A DNA stretch of 64,000 bases from Sphingobacteriaceae bacterium (GTDB taxonomy: Bacteria > Bacteroidota > Bacteroidia > B-17B0 > Aurantibacillaceae). The notes under the pieces are model-generated. The model saw only the letters and a program-made list of their open reading frames with translations. It was not told the origin of the DNA and did not search any database. The DNA lies in the NCBI GenBank assembly GCA_002319075.1, contig NVQB01000001.1:5146001-5210000 (forward strand), read 5' to 3'. The position numbers and the translations under genes were made by a program. This document shows, one piece after another, positions 1 to 10,305 of this stretch. Each line of letters begins with the position of its first letter. Position 1 is the stretch's first letter.

Positions 1-198
1 TATAACCGTGGGGGTGTTAAGATTTTTGAAGCAAAAGGTTATGCTAATGTGGAAAAGTATGACCAACAGGTGCTGATTTATAACTTGCGGTTTAACCCCT
101 ATTTTTATGTAATTGACCTGGGAGACAACAGAAAGCCCATTACGGGCTGGATGGATCTGAACACAAATCAGAAGACTTGGTTTACAACTTTATCATGA
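1..198 (+). CDS. C-terminal end of a T9SS cargo protein (CHU_C / gliding-motility C-terminal domain), 5' truncated by window
   Basis: Frame 1 is open from the first base to a TGA at 196-198 (65 residues). The peptide begins YNRGGVKIFEAKGY and contains YFYVIDLGD followed by ITGWMDL. The same elements, in the same order, end the next gene (YNRWGVEVFKIKGY, YFYIIDLGD, IKGWIEL). This is the last half of a gliding-motility-associated C-terminal domain, the signal that sends proteins through the type IX secretion system to the cell surface. The protein is therefore most likely a large surface protein whose body lies upstream of the window. It is co-oriented with the giant gene that follows. Seen: homology of the tail. 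Inferred: secretion route. Confidence 0.8.
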   Translation, partial: YNRGGVKIFEAKGYANVEKYDQQVLIYNLRFNPYFYVIDLGDNRKPITGWMDLNTNQKTWFTTLS

Positions 199-224
199 AT
201 CGTTAAGTTGAAAAATGCAAGGAT

Positions 225-257
225 TTAGCCTTACTTTGTCTAAAACCTTTATATTTG
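225..257 (+). promoter_or_regulatory. Probable Bacteroidota promoter of the giant secreted protein gene
   Basis: TATATTTG at 250-257 matches the Bacteroidota -7 consensus TAnnTTTG. TTAG at 225-228 lies 21 bp upstream in the place of the -33 TTTG box, with one mismatch. Transcription would start near 264, giving a leader of about 80 nt before the GTG at 345. Confidence 0.45.
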
Positions 258-344
258 TATTCCCTTGGATATTAAAATTTTAGGTCCACAAACCCGATCT
301 TTTACTACAACAAAAAAAAGAATAGACAAACACACTTATATACC

Positions 345-3300
345 GTGAAAAACATTTACAAAACCTTGATCAGGAATTCCTTCCTTTTTATTTTATTTTT
401 TTCATTTCATACTTCTTTTAAAGCCCAGATTGGTGAAGCTTTGAACTTCGATGGAACTAATGACCACGTTCAAATGTCTTCGTTTTCTTTTGGTACAAGC
501 TGGACCGCCGAAGCATGGATAAGACCAACAAATTTAACCGGAAATTGGAATACTGTATTAGGACAATCCTATTACAATAACATGCAGGGCTTTGTGGTTG
601 CTGTTCAAAATGGTTCTGTGTTTGTTGATGGTCCGCAGGGAGGGTTTATCACCACTGGTATTTCTAACGCAGTTTGGACCCATATTGCTGTAACCTTTAA
701 TAATGGAATTTATGCGTTTTACAAAAACGGGCTTATTGTTGGAACTAAGGCAGCGCCCTTCTCTAACTCATCAAACCCTTTCTATTTAGGAATCAGAACA
801 AATAATACGAACTCGGGGCTGCTTGATCCCTACCAGGGAGACATGGACGAAGTACGTATCTGGAGTACAGCACGTTCACAATGTGAAATTCAGCAGTTTA
901 TGAATTGTGAAATAACTACAACTGCTACCGCTTTGGTGGCCAACTATCATTTCAATCAGGGACTGGCGAACAGTGTTTTAAATATACTCGCAGCTCCGTT
1001 TACGCTGTCAGATGCAACCGGCAACGGACATTCCGGCGCGGTGACTAATTTTGGTCTCAATCTTTCCGGCACTTCAAATTGGGTGGCACCCGGTGGTGTA
1101 ACATCCGGTTATACGACAACAGCCTCTGCTCCAACAGCAGAAATCGATGTTAAGGGTAATGCTACTACAATAGTAGATGGCGATGTAACACCTTCTACCG
1201 GCGATTTTACAGACTTTAATGGTGTAGCCACAAGAACGTTTATTATTTACAATACAGGTTCTCAAACATTAAATGTGGCCTCGCCAGTTATTACAGGTCC
1301 TGACGCTTCATCATTTTCAGTATTTCCAGTTTCTTCAAATATACTGGCTACGTTAAGCGGAACAGCAAGCTTTATAGTGGCTTTTACTCCTACTTCTCTC
1401 GGTGTAAAAACTGCAAGCATTAATATATACAACCAGGATTGCAACGAACAATTTTATATGTTTGGTATTACAGCAACCTGTGTTGCGGGCGCAGCTTTAA
1501 GTTTTGACGGTTTGGATGATTACGTTGAAACAGGCGCTAATCTCGCCCAACTCGGTCAGGCAGATTTTACCATGGAAGCCTGGATTAAGACTACCGGGGT
1601 TTCTGAAGGAATAATTACTTACTGCGACAACGATGCTGGTTGGGAACCTGGAGAAATGAGTCTTTATCTTGACGCCTCGGGAATTCCAAATTTTGTAGGG
1701 TTTAATAACGGCTATATTACCGGTAATATTGCGGTGAACAATGGCGCCTGGCATCACCTGGCCCTTGTTTGGGACTATTCAGGATCAGGTAATTCGGGAA
1801 CCGGGCATATGTATGTGGATGGTGTGGATCATACCGGAAGTATGGGATACTCTGCTAACAGTAATAACGGTGCAGGCAGCTTTAAAATCGGGAAGCAAAA
1901 TTATAACAATTATACGCCGGAGGCTCCCAATAACTTTGTCGGAGAAATAGACGAAGTAAGGGTGTACGACCGTGCGCTCTGTCTTCCTGAAATTTTACAC
2001 AATATGAATTGCGAAATTCTGTCGCCGGGCAGCTACCCTGATCTTAATGGCTATTATAAATTTAATCAAGGTATCGCTTTTGGTACAAATTCAACTTTTA
2101 CTATTGCGGCAGACGCTGCTGTATTTAATAACCCGGGCGTTTTGACCAACTTTACACTTACCGGTGGACCGAGTTCAAATTGGAGTGCTCCCGGAGCTGT
2201 AGCAAGTGGGGTAAACTGCCCGGCATATCTGGATGCGGAAATAAATCTTAAAGGAAATACGGTTAATATAGTTAATGGAAACATGACACCTTCCACTTCT
2301 GACCATACTAATTTCGGATTTATTGGTTTAGGTTCGGTACTGAGCAGAACATTCGTTATTCAAAATACAGGCACAGCTTCTCTAACTATTTCATCTTATA
2401 ATATAACAGGCGCCAACGCCACGAGTTTCACTATAACAACAAATCCAACTGCATCAGTTGTTGCCAGCGGAAGTACAGCTATAGTGGTTTCATTTTCAGC
2501 CTCTACGCTGGGTGCCCGAAATGCTCTTCTCACCATTAACAATAACGATTGTGACGAAAGTGTATATACTTTTTCAATTAGTGCAACGGGGGCAGCAGCT
2601 GCGGCCGCTTTAAACTTCGATGGCACCGGTGATGCCATAAACACAACAGATCCGGTAATTGGACTTAGCGATTTTACTATCGAAGGCTGGATTAAGCCTT
2701 CCGCAGCAGGTGGCTTCATTGTTTCTTCGCGTTTTAGTGAAGGATTTCAAACCGGTTATTGGTATACTATTGGGACTAGTAGCACGGGCATTATCGGTAT
2801 GGAAATGGCGGAATGCGGAAATGGAGGAAGTAACTATGCTACTTTTAATGCTACTCATTCCATCACACCAGGTACCTGGGGTCACTACGCAGTGGTTAGA
2901 TCAGGAAGTAACTACAAGCTTTACATAAACGGTAATCTCTCCACAACCTTTACTGAGACCGCATCACACAATTTTGATAATTCAACGGTAAATCCTTCAA
3001 ACATTTTAAATATCGGAGGGTGGATTCAGAATAACTGTTGTTGGTACACCGGTTCGATGGATGAATTGCGTATCTGGAAGGTAGCGCGAACACAATGTGA
3101 GATCCAATCCTTCATGAATTGCGAGATTCCAACAACCGCTTCCAATCTTGTTTCCAATTATCATTTTAACCAGGGGGCTGATGCTCTCGCTAATCCTTCG
3201 ATTAACAGGCTTGTTGATGCGTCTGCCAGTGCCTACACAGGAACTTTAAATGCCGGCTTTGCGTTAACAGGGTCAACGTCAAATTGGATAGCCCCCGGAG

Positions 3301-6300
3301 GTGTTACATCTGGTAATACAGCCTCTGTGACCTCTCTCATTGAAATAGATATTACTGGTAACGGTACCTCTATCCCTGATGGAAACGCTGCTGCATCTAC
3401 AACAAATTTTACAGACTTTAATGGTGCGATGACACGTACTTTTGTGGTTCAAAATACAGTAGCCGGTGGAACTTTGCTTATTGGCACACTAAGTATTACT
3501 GGAGCCAATGCCAATCAGTTTTCGGTTACCACTTTACCATCCAGCTCTATCAGCGGTATTGGAAGTACTAGCTTTGTAGTTTCATTTATTCCTACTTCTG
3601 CCGGCGCAAAAAATGCTACCGTTAACATTGCGTCTAACGATTGTAACGAATCGCTTTATGATTTTGTAATAACGGCAACGGGTATTCCGGGAGCTGCGAT
3701 GAATTTTGACGGTGTGAATGATAATATAACCGTTGCTTCCGGCATTACCTTAAACAATCAATCTTTCACTATAGAATTTTTGGCAAAAAGAACCGGCACA
3801 CTAAACAATATGGTGGCAGGACTTGGTTCTATAGTAAGCAACAATAATGCTTTGCATATAGGCTTCCGTAATGCGCCGGGAAATCAATTTACATTTGCGT
3901 TTTATGGCAACGATATTAATTTTACAACAACAGCCAGTACAGATCAACAGTACCATCATTGGGCCTGTGTTTATGATGCTACGGCAACGGGCACAAACCG
4001 TTTCGTTTATCTTGACGGTATCCTGGTCGCCAGTGATCAGTCTCCAAGCGCTTTTTTGGGAACCGGGCCTTTTATCATTGGTGATGCAGGGTATGGTGGA
4101 AATTTATTTGATGGTTCTGTGGATGAATTACGTGTCTGGAGCACACCACGCTCACAGTGCGAGATTCAGGATCATATGAATTGTGAAATTCCCACAACGT
4201 CCACAGGATTAATAGCAAACTACCATTTTAATCAAGGGGTTGCAGGCGGTGCAAATGCAACCAACACTTTGCTAATTGATGCAGCAGGCACACATACAGG
4301 CACATTATCTAATTTCACATTAAGTGGCCTTAGTTCAAACTGGACAAGCCCGGGTGGAGTCATAAGCGGTTCAAATTGCCCGGCATTTACTTACCCAGAT
4401 ATAGCTGTGCAAGGCAGTACGATGAATATTGCAAACGGATCCACTGTTCCAAATCCAGCAGATTTTACACAATTTAATAATGCCTTTGTTGGTTCATCAT
4501 CAACGCGTACTTTTGTTATTTTCAATGCAGGAACAAGCTCACTTTCCATCTCCAGTTTCAGTTTATCTGGCATCAATGCTTCTGATTTTAGTATTACCAC
4601 GAATCCCGCAACTAGTATTGCTCCTTCTGCAAGTACTTCCATAGTCATTACGTTTTCACCCGCAACAATTGGTCTTAAATCAGCAACCCTCAACATTATA
4701 AGCGATGATTGCGATGAAAACCCATTTAGTTTTGCTATTCAAGCTAATGGCCTCATGGCCGCTGCTGCATTAAATTTCGACGGTGCAGACGATTATGTTG
4801 ATTTAGGGAGTTCAAATACCTTAAAACCAACCACAGCCCTTACTGCCGAAACCTGGGCTTACAAGTCAAGTTGGACAGGGACATTTTCTATCCTTGGAAA
4901 CCCATCTGGGGGAGGATTCTCTATTCGCACAGCTACTGCAGGCAATACTATTGGGGCATATGTATACAGAAATGGTGCATTTGGAACAGTAACATATCCA
5001 CTTGCAAGTCTTAGCGTTGGCTGGCATCACTTTGCACTTACTTACGACGGACGGTATACTCATTTTTATATTGATGGTATCTTAGGAGGCGTAAACGATG
5101 CTGGCGCCAATTACCCAATAACGTATGCTGGTAACAACACCCTCCTGGGAGCAGAAGCAGGAGCGGGTGCAACCCCTCAATCTGGGTATTACTTTAATGG
5201 AGATTTAGATGAAGTGCGAATTTGGAATACAGCACGAACTCAATGTGAACTTCAAACCTACATGAATACTGAAATTACGAGTACCTTTACAGGACTTGTA
5301 GCCAATTACCATTTTAATGAAGGTCTCGTTAATTCTAACAATGCGGGATATGCTACTCTACCTGACTTTAGCGGAAGTTCTAACACAGGAACTTTAACTT
5401 CGTTTGCCTTAACCAGTACGGTGTCCAATTGGGTGATTCCGGGTGCAGTTCAATCTGGTGTATCTTCTCCAAGTATTCCTGCTTCGTCTATAACAGTTAG
5501 TGGAAATTCTAACGTCATTACAAATGGTTCTACTGGCACTTCAACCCTCAATTATACTAATTTTGGAACTTTGAGCTCTGGAACATTTGTCATTCAAAAT
5601 TCAGGAAGTGGAACGTTAAATATCTCTGCACCTTATTTTACGGGAGCTAATGCTTCTGAATTTTCTGTGACAACTTTACCTTCATTATCGTTAGCTGCTT
5701 CCGCTACTACTTCTTTTGTGGTGGCCTTTACGCCTACTACCGGAGGTTTTAGAACAGCTACTTTAAATATTAATAGCAATGATTGCAATATTCCTCTTTT
5801 TAATTGCGCTATCGGTGGTACCCCTGCAGCAGCATCTGCTCTGGATTTTGATGGGACGGATGATTATGTAGCCTGCGGGAATATTTTAACTAGCTCCTAT
5901 ACAAAAGAAGCCTGGGTTAAACTAAACACAGTTAATATTGCCAATAACGTGATGTCCGGAGATGCCACTACTCCTCATTCATTCTGGATGCCGGGCGGAA
6001 CACTGAGTGCAGCGCATAACTCAAGCCTTGCTGATGTTGCCGACACTGGTACCATGTTGCCTGGAATATGGTACCATGTCGCGGTGAGTTACGATGCACC
6101 CTCCACAACTATGAGGCTATTTAAGAATGGCGTGATGATTTCCCAAAACACAGCGGTGTCACCCCTGACTTCCGGGGGAATGGTTTACATCGGCGCTTAC
6201 ATGGCTGCATACAATATAAACGGCGTGATTGACGAGGCGCGGGTGTGGAATTATGCACGCACGCAATGCGAGATCCAGTCTTTTATGAATTGTGAAATAC

Positions 6301-9300
6301 CAACCACTGCTAGTGGCCTCGTTGCAAACTATCATTTCAATCAGGGTGCTGCCGGATTAGCCAACCCTACTCAGTCGTTGCTTATTGATGCTGCCGGTAC
6401 AAATAACGGCACCTTAAGTACATTTAATCTTACTGGAGCTACTTCCAATTGGGTTACTCCCGGTGGAGTTATTTCAGGATCTTTTACACCTGCTCCTCCA
6501 ACCGCTTCAATTTTAATTACAGGTAATTCAAATTCCATCACTCCCGGTGCAACCACTTCCAGTACTTTAAACTTTACAGATTTTGGCGGTTCAACCACAC
6601 GCACTTTTTTTATACAAAATAGTGCAACGGGCATTTTAAATATTGGCACTCCACTACTACTCGGAGCAAATGTATCTCAGTTTTCTTTGGCAAGTCAGCC
6701 TTCTCAAAGTTTAGGCACATCAGCAAGTACCTCTTTTGAAGTTGTATTCACCCCGACTTCAACAGGAGTTATTAGTGCAACAATTCTAATTCCTAACAAT
6801 GACTGCGCTCATGGTGATTTCAGTTTTGTGATCACAGCCACGGCAGTAACAGGAGCAGCCCTTTCTTTTGATGGAATCGACGACTATGTTGATCTCGGAA
6901 ATTCGAATATCTTAAAACCCACCGCGGCGTTAACTGCTGAAACATGGGTTTACAGCGCCACCTGGCCTGCCCTCGACCGAACGATTTTGGGTAACACAGA
7001 GAGTGCGGGGTATGGCATTTTTACAAGCGCAACTGGCGATTTACAAGGTTTGGTGAGAAGAAATTCTTCCTGGGGAACTGTGAATACTCCATTATCGGGG
7101 CTAAGCCCTGGTTGGCATCATGTAGGTCTTACCTACGATGGAAGGTATACGCGTTTGTATTTAGATGGGCTTTTAAAATCTACAGACGATGCGTTAAACA
7201 ATTACAACATTGATTACATTGCCAATAATACGCTATTAGGTGGAGAAGCTTCTGCGGGGTCTTCGGCGGTGCCAACCTGGTTCTTTAACGGTAAACTGGA
7301 TGAAACACGTTTTTGGAACAGGGCACTTTGCGAAGCAGAAATTCAAAATTATTTGCAGTGCGAAATTACAACAACGGCAAGTGGCCTACTGGCTAATTAT
7401 CATTTTAATGAAGGAGTTGCTTCTGGTGCAAATTCAACTATTACCGCTCTTCCTGATGTATCTGGAAATGCTTTAAACGGATCTTTTATGGCTATGTCTA
7501 AGGTTGGTAGCACCTCTAATTTTATAGCACCGGGAGCCATTATATCCGGATCTTCCTGCTCTGCCTTCACTTCGTCTGAAATTGATGTAGTTGGAAATGG
7601 CGTGTCTATTATTGACGGGGCAGTAACTTCAACTATTTCCAACAGCACCGATTTTTCAACTGTTTGTGTTAGCTCCACCGTGATCAAAACTTTCACTCTG
7701 CAAAACACGGGCACAGCTGTTTTAAGCGTTACGAGTTTGAGTTTATCGGGTGCCAGTGCTTCTTCATTTAGTTTTGGCGTCATTTCGCCCGCTAGTCCTA
7801 TTGCTACAAATAGTTTTGCAGTATTCTCACTTTCATTTACGCCGCAATCGGTAGGATCACACTCCGCTATCTTAACAGTTAATAATAATGACTGCGACGA
7901 AGGTGCATTTGATTTCGTTATTACTGGAACTGCAAATGCACTTCCAACAGTTTCTGCAAGTATTACAAACTCTGTTATTTGTGCAGGTAGTGCGGTAACA
8001 TTAAATGGATCGGGTGCAGACACTTACACCTGGACACCAACAGTGAGCAATGGAGTCTCTTTTATTCCGGCTGCCAGCCAGGTTTATACACTCACAGGAA
8101 CTTATACGTTAACAGGATGCACCAACACGAATATTGCAACACAGTCGCTTATTGTAAATGCTATCCCGACAGTAGCAATTTCTGCTCCGCTTACAACAAT
8201 TTGTTCTGGAACAAATGTGACACTTACAGCATCAGGTGCGGGCACCGGCGGAACTTACACATGGACACCAGCATCCAATGCTACAACTCTTATTGTTTCT
8301 CCACTATCCAGCACGACTTATAGTCTTGCCGGAACAAGCACAGCAGGTTGCACAAGTACAAATAGTATCAGTCAGCTCATTACAGTAAATACAACGCCTA
8401 CTATTTCAGCAACGTCTGTAAATACTGCTATTTGTAATACATTTTCAACGACCATATCTGTAAACGGCGCTACAACCTATTCATGGTTTCCTGGAAGTTT
8501 AAGTGGCGGAACTATTACTGTTTCTCCCTCTACAAACACCACCTACACTGCCGTTGGTTATGGAGCAACAGGTTGTATAAGCTCGAATTCAATTACACTC
8601 ACGGTGACGGTTAATAGTTTACCTGTAGTTACAGCAACTGCAAGTAATCCTGTTATTTGCAACACGGGAAGTACCTCTCTTATTGGAGGTGGCGCAGATA
8701 CTTATACCTGGAATCCCACTGCAGTAAACGGTCAAATCTTTACACCGCCTGCTGGAACAACAGCTTACACGGTTACAGGAACCAACACTTTAACTGGATG
8801 TACGAGTGCAAATCTGGCTGTACAAAGTGTAACGGTTGACGTAGTGCCGACAGTATCTATTAGCACTACTAATTCAGTGATTTGCAACGGAACTACAGCA
8901 ACGCTTACTGCTTCGGGAGCTGCGACCTATACGTGGAATCCAGGAAATTTCGTTGGATCCGTCTTCAATCCTACACCATCGATACTCACTACTTATTCAG
9001 TTGTTGGAACAAGTTCTGCCGGTTGCACAAGTACTAATCTGGCCGTACAATCTGTAAGCGTAAACGCATTACCAACTGTAAGTGCTTCTATTTCAAACTC
9101 TGTTGTTTGTGCGGGTGAAGCAATCACAGTAAATGGTTCAGGAGCTTCCACCTATTCATGGAATAACGGAGTTGTTGATGGAGTAGCCTTTACTCCAGCT
9201 TCCACAGGTTCTTATTCGGTAGCAGGAACTAACAGCGCAGGTTGTACTAGTACGAATGTTGCTCTTGTTTCGGTAACTGTAAATACTTTGCCAGCTCTGT

Positions 9301-10283
9301 CTGTTTCAGTTACAAACTCTGTGATATGTCTGGGTGGTCAGAGTACGCTTAACGGAAGCGGCGCTCTCACTTACACCTGGAGTAATGGAGTCGTAAACGG
9401 TACCGCCTTCTCACCCACTACAACGGCACAATATACTTTAACGGCAACCGACAATAACGGTTGCTCTGCTGAAGCTTTAAGTACAATAACGGTTAATAAC
9501 TTGCCGCTGCTAACTGTGGTAAGTTCAGCGAGTGTGAGTTGCGAAGCGCAATCGGTAACACTTACTGTAAACGGAGCTGCCTCTTATACATGGAGTACTT
9601 CAGAAAACGGAGCATCTGTTGTAATTACGCCTACAGTTACCACTGCCTATAGTATAACTGCTATCGATGCAAATGCCTGTACAAATACCGTTTCGTATAC
9701 ACAGTCGGTAACGCCTTGTCCTGGCACCTTTACGGCAACAATCGACAAAACGGATATAAGTTGTTTAGGAAAAGATAATGGCGCTATAGTAGTTACAGCA
9801 GTGAGTTCGTATTCAAATCCCGTTTATAGCTATCACTGGAATTCTTCAACGCTGTGTTCTGCAAACAACTGCGACACGCTTAAAAATTTACCTTCGGGAA
9901 CTTATTACCTGACCGTAAAAATCACTTATACCGTAAATAAAACCTTAATAAAACAAGATTCATTGGTTATGGCCCCAATCGTGTTAACTGATCTTAATGG
10001 TCCTTGTGACGTGAAAGTATTTTCCGGCCTCTCTCCAAATGACGACGGTGTAAATGACGTGATGGCTATTGAGAATATTGAGGAGTTTCCGAATAATAAC
10101 GTTACGGTTTATAACCGCTGGGGTGTAGAAGTTTTTAAAATAAAAGGCTACAATAACCTTGATAAAGCATTTCCAGTGAGAGATGAAATTAAAAACTTAC
10201 CTTCGAATACCTATTTCTATATCATAGATCTTGGTGATGGCAGTAAAGTTATTAAAGGTTGGATAGAGCTAATCAAGAATTAA
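345..10283 (+). CDS. Giant T9SS-secreted protein: 7 x (LamG + choice-of-anchor-D), 8 Ig-like repeats, CHU_C tail
   Basis: A 3312-residue protein with a GTG start and a signal peptide ending FKA, so the mature chain begins Gln-Ile. Residues ~30-2530 hold seven tandem ~355-residue units. Each opens with a LamG/concanavalin-like domain (ALNFDG.DDYV, a WHH/YHH strand, DEVRIW), continues with a CEIQ..MNCEI segment and NYHFNQG, and ends with a choice-of-anchor-D/ASPM-like Ig domain (RTFVIQNTG, FSVTTLPS, NNDCDE). Residues ~2533-3124 are eight ~75-residue Ig-like repeats of the pattern LPTVS..NSVIC. A SprB-like stretch and a CHU_C domain (SPNDDGVND, VYNRWG) finish the protein. LamG domains commonly bind glycans and the CHU_C tail directs T9SS export. 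A surface adhesin or polysaccharide-binding role is inferred; no catalytic domain was recognised. Confidence 0.9.
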   Translation: MKNIYKTLIRNSFLFILFFSFHTSFKAQIGEALNFDGTNDHVQMSSFSFGTSWTAEAWIRPTNLTGNWNTVLGQSYYNNMQGFVVAVQNGSVFVDGPQGGFITTGISNAVWTHIAVTFNNGIYAFYKNGLIVGTKAAPFSNSSNPFYLGIRTNNTNSGLLDPYQGDMDEVRIWSTARSQCEIQQFMNCEITTTATALVANYHFNQGLANSVLNILAAPFTLSDATGNGHSGAVTNFGLNLSGTSNWVAPGGVTSGYTTTASAPTAEIDVKGNATTIVDGDVTPSTGDFTDFNGVATRTFIIYNTGSQTLNVASPVITGPDASSFSVFPVSSNILATLSGTASFIVAFTPTSLGVKTASINIYNQDCNEQFYMFGITATCVAGAALSFDGLDDYVETGANLAQLGQADFTMEAWIKTTGVSEGIITYCDNDAGWEPGEMSLYLDASGIPNFVGFNNGYITGNIAVNNGAWHHLALVWDYSGSGNSGTGHMYVDGVDHTGSMGYSANSNNGAGSFKIGKQNYNNYTPEAPNNFVGEIDEVRVYDRALCLPEILHNMNCEILSPGSYPDLNGYYKFNQGIAFGTNSTFTIAADAAVFNNPGVLTNFTLTGGPSSNWSAPGAVASGVNCPAYLDAEINLKGNTVNIVNGNMTPSTSDHTNFGFIGLGSVLSRTFVIQNTGTASLTISSYNITGANATSFTITTNPTASVVASGSTAIVVSFSASTLGARNALLTINNNDCDESVYTFSISATGAAAAAALNFDGTGDAINTTDPVIGLSDFTIEGWIKPSAAGGFIVSSRFSEGFQTGYWYTIGTSSTGIIGMEMAECGNGGSNYATFNATHSITPGTWGHYAVVRSGSNYKLYINGNLSTTFTETASHNFDNSTVNPSNILNIGGWIQNNCCWYTGSMDELRIWKVARTQCEIQSFMNCEIPTTASNLVSNYHFNQGADALANPSINRLVDASASAYTGTLNAGFALTGSTSNWIAPGGVTSGNTASVTSLIEIDITGNGTSIPDGNAAASTTNFTDFNGAMTRTFVVQNTVAGGTLLIGTLSITGANANQFSVTTLPSSSISGIGSTSFVVSFIPTSAGAKNATVNIASNDCNESLYDFVITATGIPGAAMNFDGVNDNITVASGITLNNQSFTIEFLAKRTGTLNNMVAGLGSIVSNNNALHIGFRNAPGNQFTFAFYGNDINFTTTASTDQQYHHWACVYDATATGTNRFVYLDGILVASDQSPSAFLGTGPFIIGDAGYGGNLFDGSVDELRVWSTPRSQCEIQDHMNCEIPTTSTGLIANYHFNQGVAGGANATNTLLIDAAGTHTGTLSNFTLSGLSSNWTSPGGVISGSNCPAFTYPDIAVQGSTMNIANGSTVPNPADFTQFNNAFVGSSSTRTFVIFNAGTSSLSISSFSLSGINASDFSITTNPATSIAPSASTSIVITFSPATIGLKSATLNIISDDCDENPFSFAIQANGLMAAAALNFDGADDYVDLGSSNTLKPTTALTAETWAYKSSWTGTFSILGNPSGGGFSIRTATAGNTIGAYVYRNGAFGTVTYPLASLSVGWHHFALTYDGRYTHFYIDGILGGVNDAGANYPITYAGNNTLLGAEAGAGATPQSGYYFNGDLDEVRIWNTARTQCELQTYMNTEITSTFTGLVANYHFNEGLVNSNNAGYATLPDFSGSSNTGTLTSFALTSTVSNWVIPGAVQSGVSSPSIPASSITVSGNSNVITNGSTGTSTLNYTNFGTLSSGTFVIQNSGSGTLNISAPYFTGANASEFSVTTLPSLSLAASATTSFVVAFTPTTGGFRTATLNINSNDCNIPLFNCAIGGTPAAASALDFDGTDDYVACGNILTSSYTKEAWVKLNTVNIANNVMSGDATTPHSFWMPGGTLSAAHNSSLADVADTGTMLPGIWYHVAVSYDAPSTTMRLFKNGVMISQNTAVSPLTSGGMVYIGAYMAAYNINGVIDEARVWNYARTQCEIQSFMNCEIPTTASGLVANYHFNQGAAGLANPTQSLLIDAAGTNNGTLSTFNLTGATSNWVTPGGVISGSFTPAPPTASILITGNSNSITPGATTSSTLNFTDFGGSTTRTFFIQNSATGILNIGTPLLLGANVSQFSLASQPSQSLGTSASTSFEVVFTPTSTGVISATILIPNNDCAHGDFSFVITATAVTGAALSFDGIDDYVDLGNSNILKPTAALTAETWVYSATWPALDRTILGNTESAGYGIFTSATGDLQGLVRRNSSWGTVNTPLSGLSPGWHHVGLTYDGRYTRLYLDGLLKSTDDALNNYNIDYIANNTLLGGEASAGSSAVPTWFFNGKLDETRFWNRALCEAEIQNYLQCEITTTASGLLANYHFNEGVASGANSTITALPDVSGNALNGSFMAMSKVGSTSNFIAPGAIISGSSCSAFTSSEIDVVGNGVSIIDGAVTSTISNSTDFSTVCVSSTVIKTFTLQNTGTAVLSVTSLSLSGASASSFSFGVISPASPIATNSFAVFSLSFTPQSVGSHSAILTVNNNDCDEGAFDFVITGTANALPTVSASITNSVICAGSAVTLNGSGADTYTWTPTVSNGVSFIPAASQVYTLTGTYTLTGCTNTNIATQSLIVNAIPTVAISAPLTTICSGTNVTLTASGAGTGGTYTWTPASNATTLIVSPLSSTTYSLAGTSTAGCTSTNSISQLITVNTTPTISATSVNTAICNTFSTTISVNGATTYSWFPGSLSGGTITVSPSTNTTYTAVGYGATGCISSNSITLTVTVNSLPVVTATASNPVICNTGSTSLIGGGADTYTWNPTAVNGQIFTPPAGTTAYTVTGTNTLTGCTSANLAVQSVTVDVVPTVSISTTNSVICNGTTATLTASGAATYTWNPGNFVGSVFNPTPSILTTYSVVGTSSAGCTSTNLAVQSVSVNALPTVSASISNSVVCAGEAITVNGSGASTYSWNNGVVDGVAFTPASTGSYSVAGTNSAGCTSTNVALVSVTVNTLPALSVSVTNSVICLGGQSTLNGSGALTYTWSNGVVNGTAFSPTTTAQYTLTATDNNGCSAEALSTITVNNLPLLTVVSSASVSCEAQSVTLTVNGAASYTWSTSENGASVVITPTVTTAYSITAIDANACTNTVSYTQSVTPCPGTFTATIDKTDISCLGKDNGAIVVTAVSSYSNPVYSYHWNSSTLCSANNCDTLKNLPSGTYYLTVKITYTVNKTLIKQDSLVMAPIVLTDLNGPCDVKVFSGLSPNDDGVNDVMAIENIEEFPNNNVTVYNRWGVEVFKIKGYNNLDKAFPVRDEIKNLPSNTYFYIIDLGDGSKVIKGWIELIKN
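433..7934 (+). repeat. Seven tandem LamG + choice-of-anchor-D coding units
   Basis: Units begin near 433, 1489, 2604, 3693, 4762, 5833 and 6855, so the period is 1.02-1.12 kb. The repeat is clear at protein level but diverged at DNA level. Units 5 and 7 are the closest pair, sharing DDYVDLG, SNxLKP, LTAETW, LTYDGRYT and NNTLLG. Unit 5 has lost the second cysteine of the CE..(8)..CE pair (MNTEI in place of MNCEI). The DC motif near each unit's end is kept in all seven. Confidence 0.85.
7941..9716 (+). repeat. Eight tandem Ig-like (PKD-related) coding repeats
   Basis: Eight repeats of roughly 72-80 residues each start with a (L/I/V/T)P(T/V/A/L) strand, carry a Cys about 12 residues in (SVICAG, SVICNG, SVVCAG), then a GSGA.TYTW strand and a late second Cys (GCTSTN). 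This is the usual stalk-like repeat of Bacteroidota surface proteins and would hold the LamG units away from the cell. Confidence 0.75.
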
Positions 10284-10305
10284 GCTTTTCTATAAATAAA
10301 TTGTA

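Noticed and set aside
7400-8023. A 207-codon antisense frame inside the giant gene
   Set aside because: It is opposite an intact repeat-rich gene, has a composition that mirrors the Ser/Thr codons of the sense strand, and shows no recognisable protein features.
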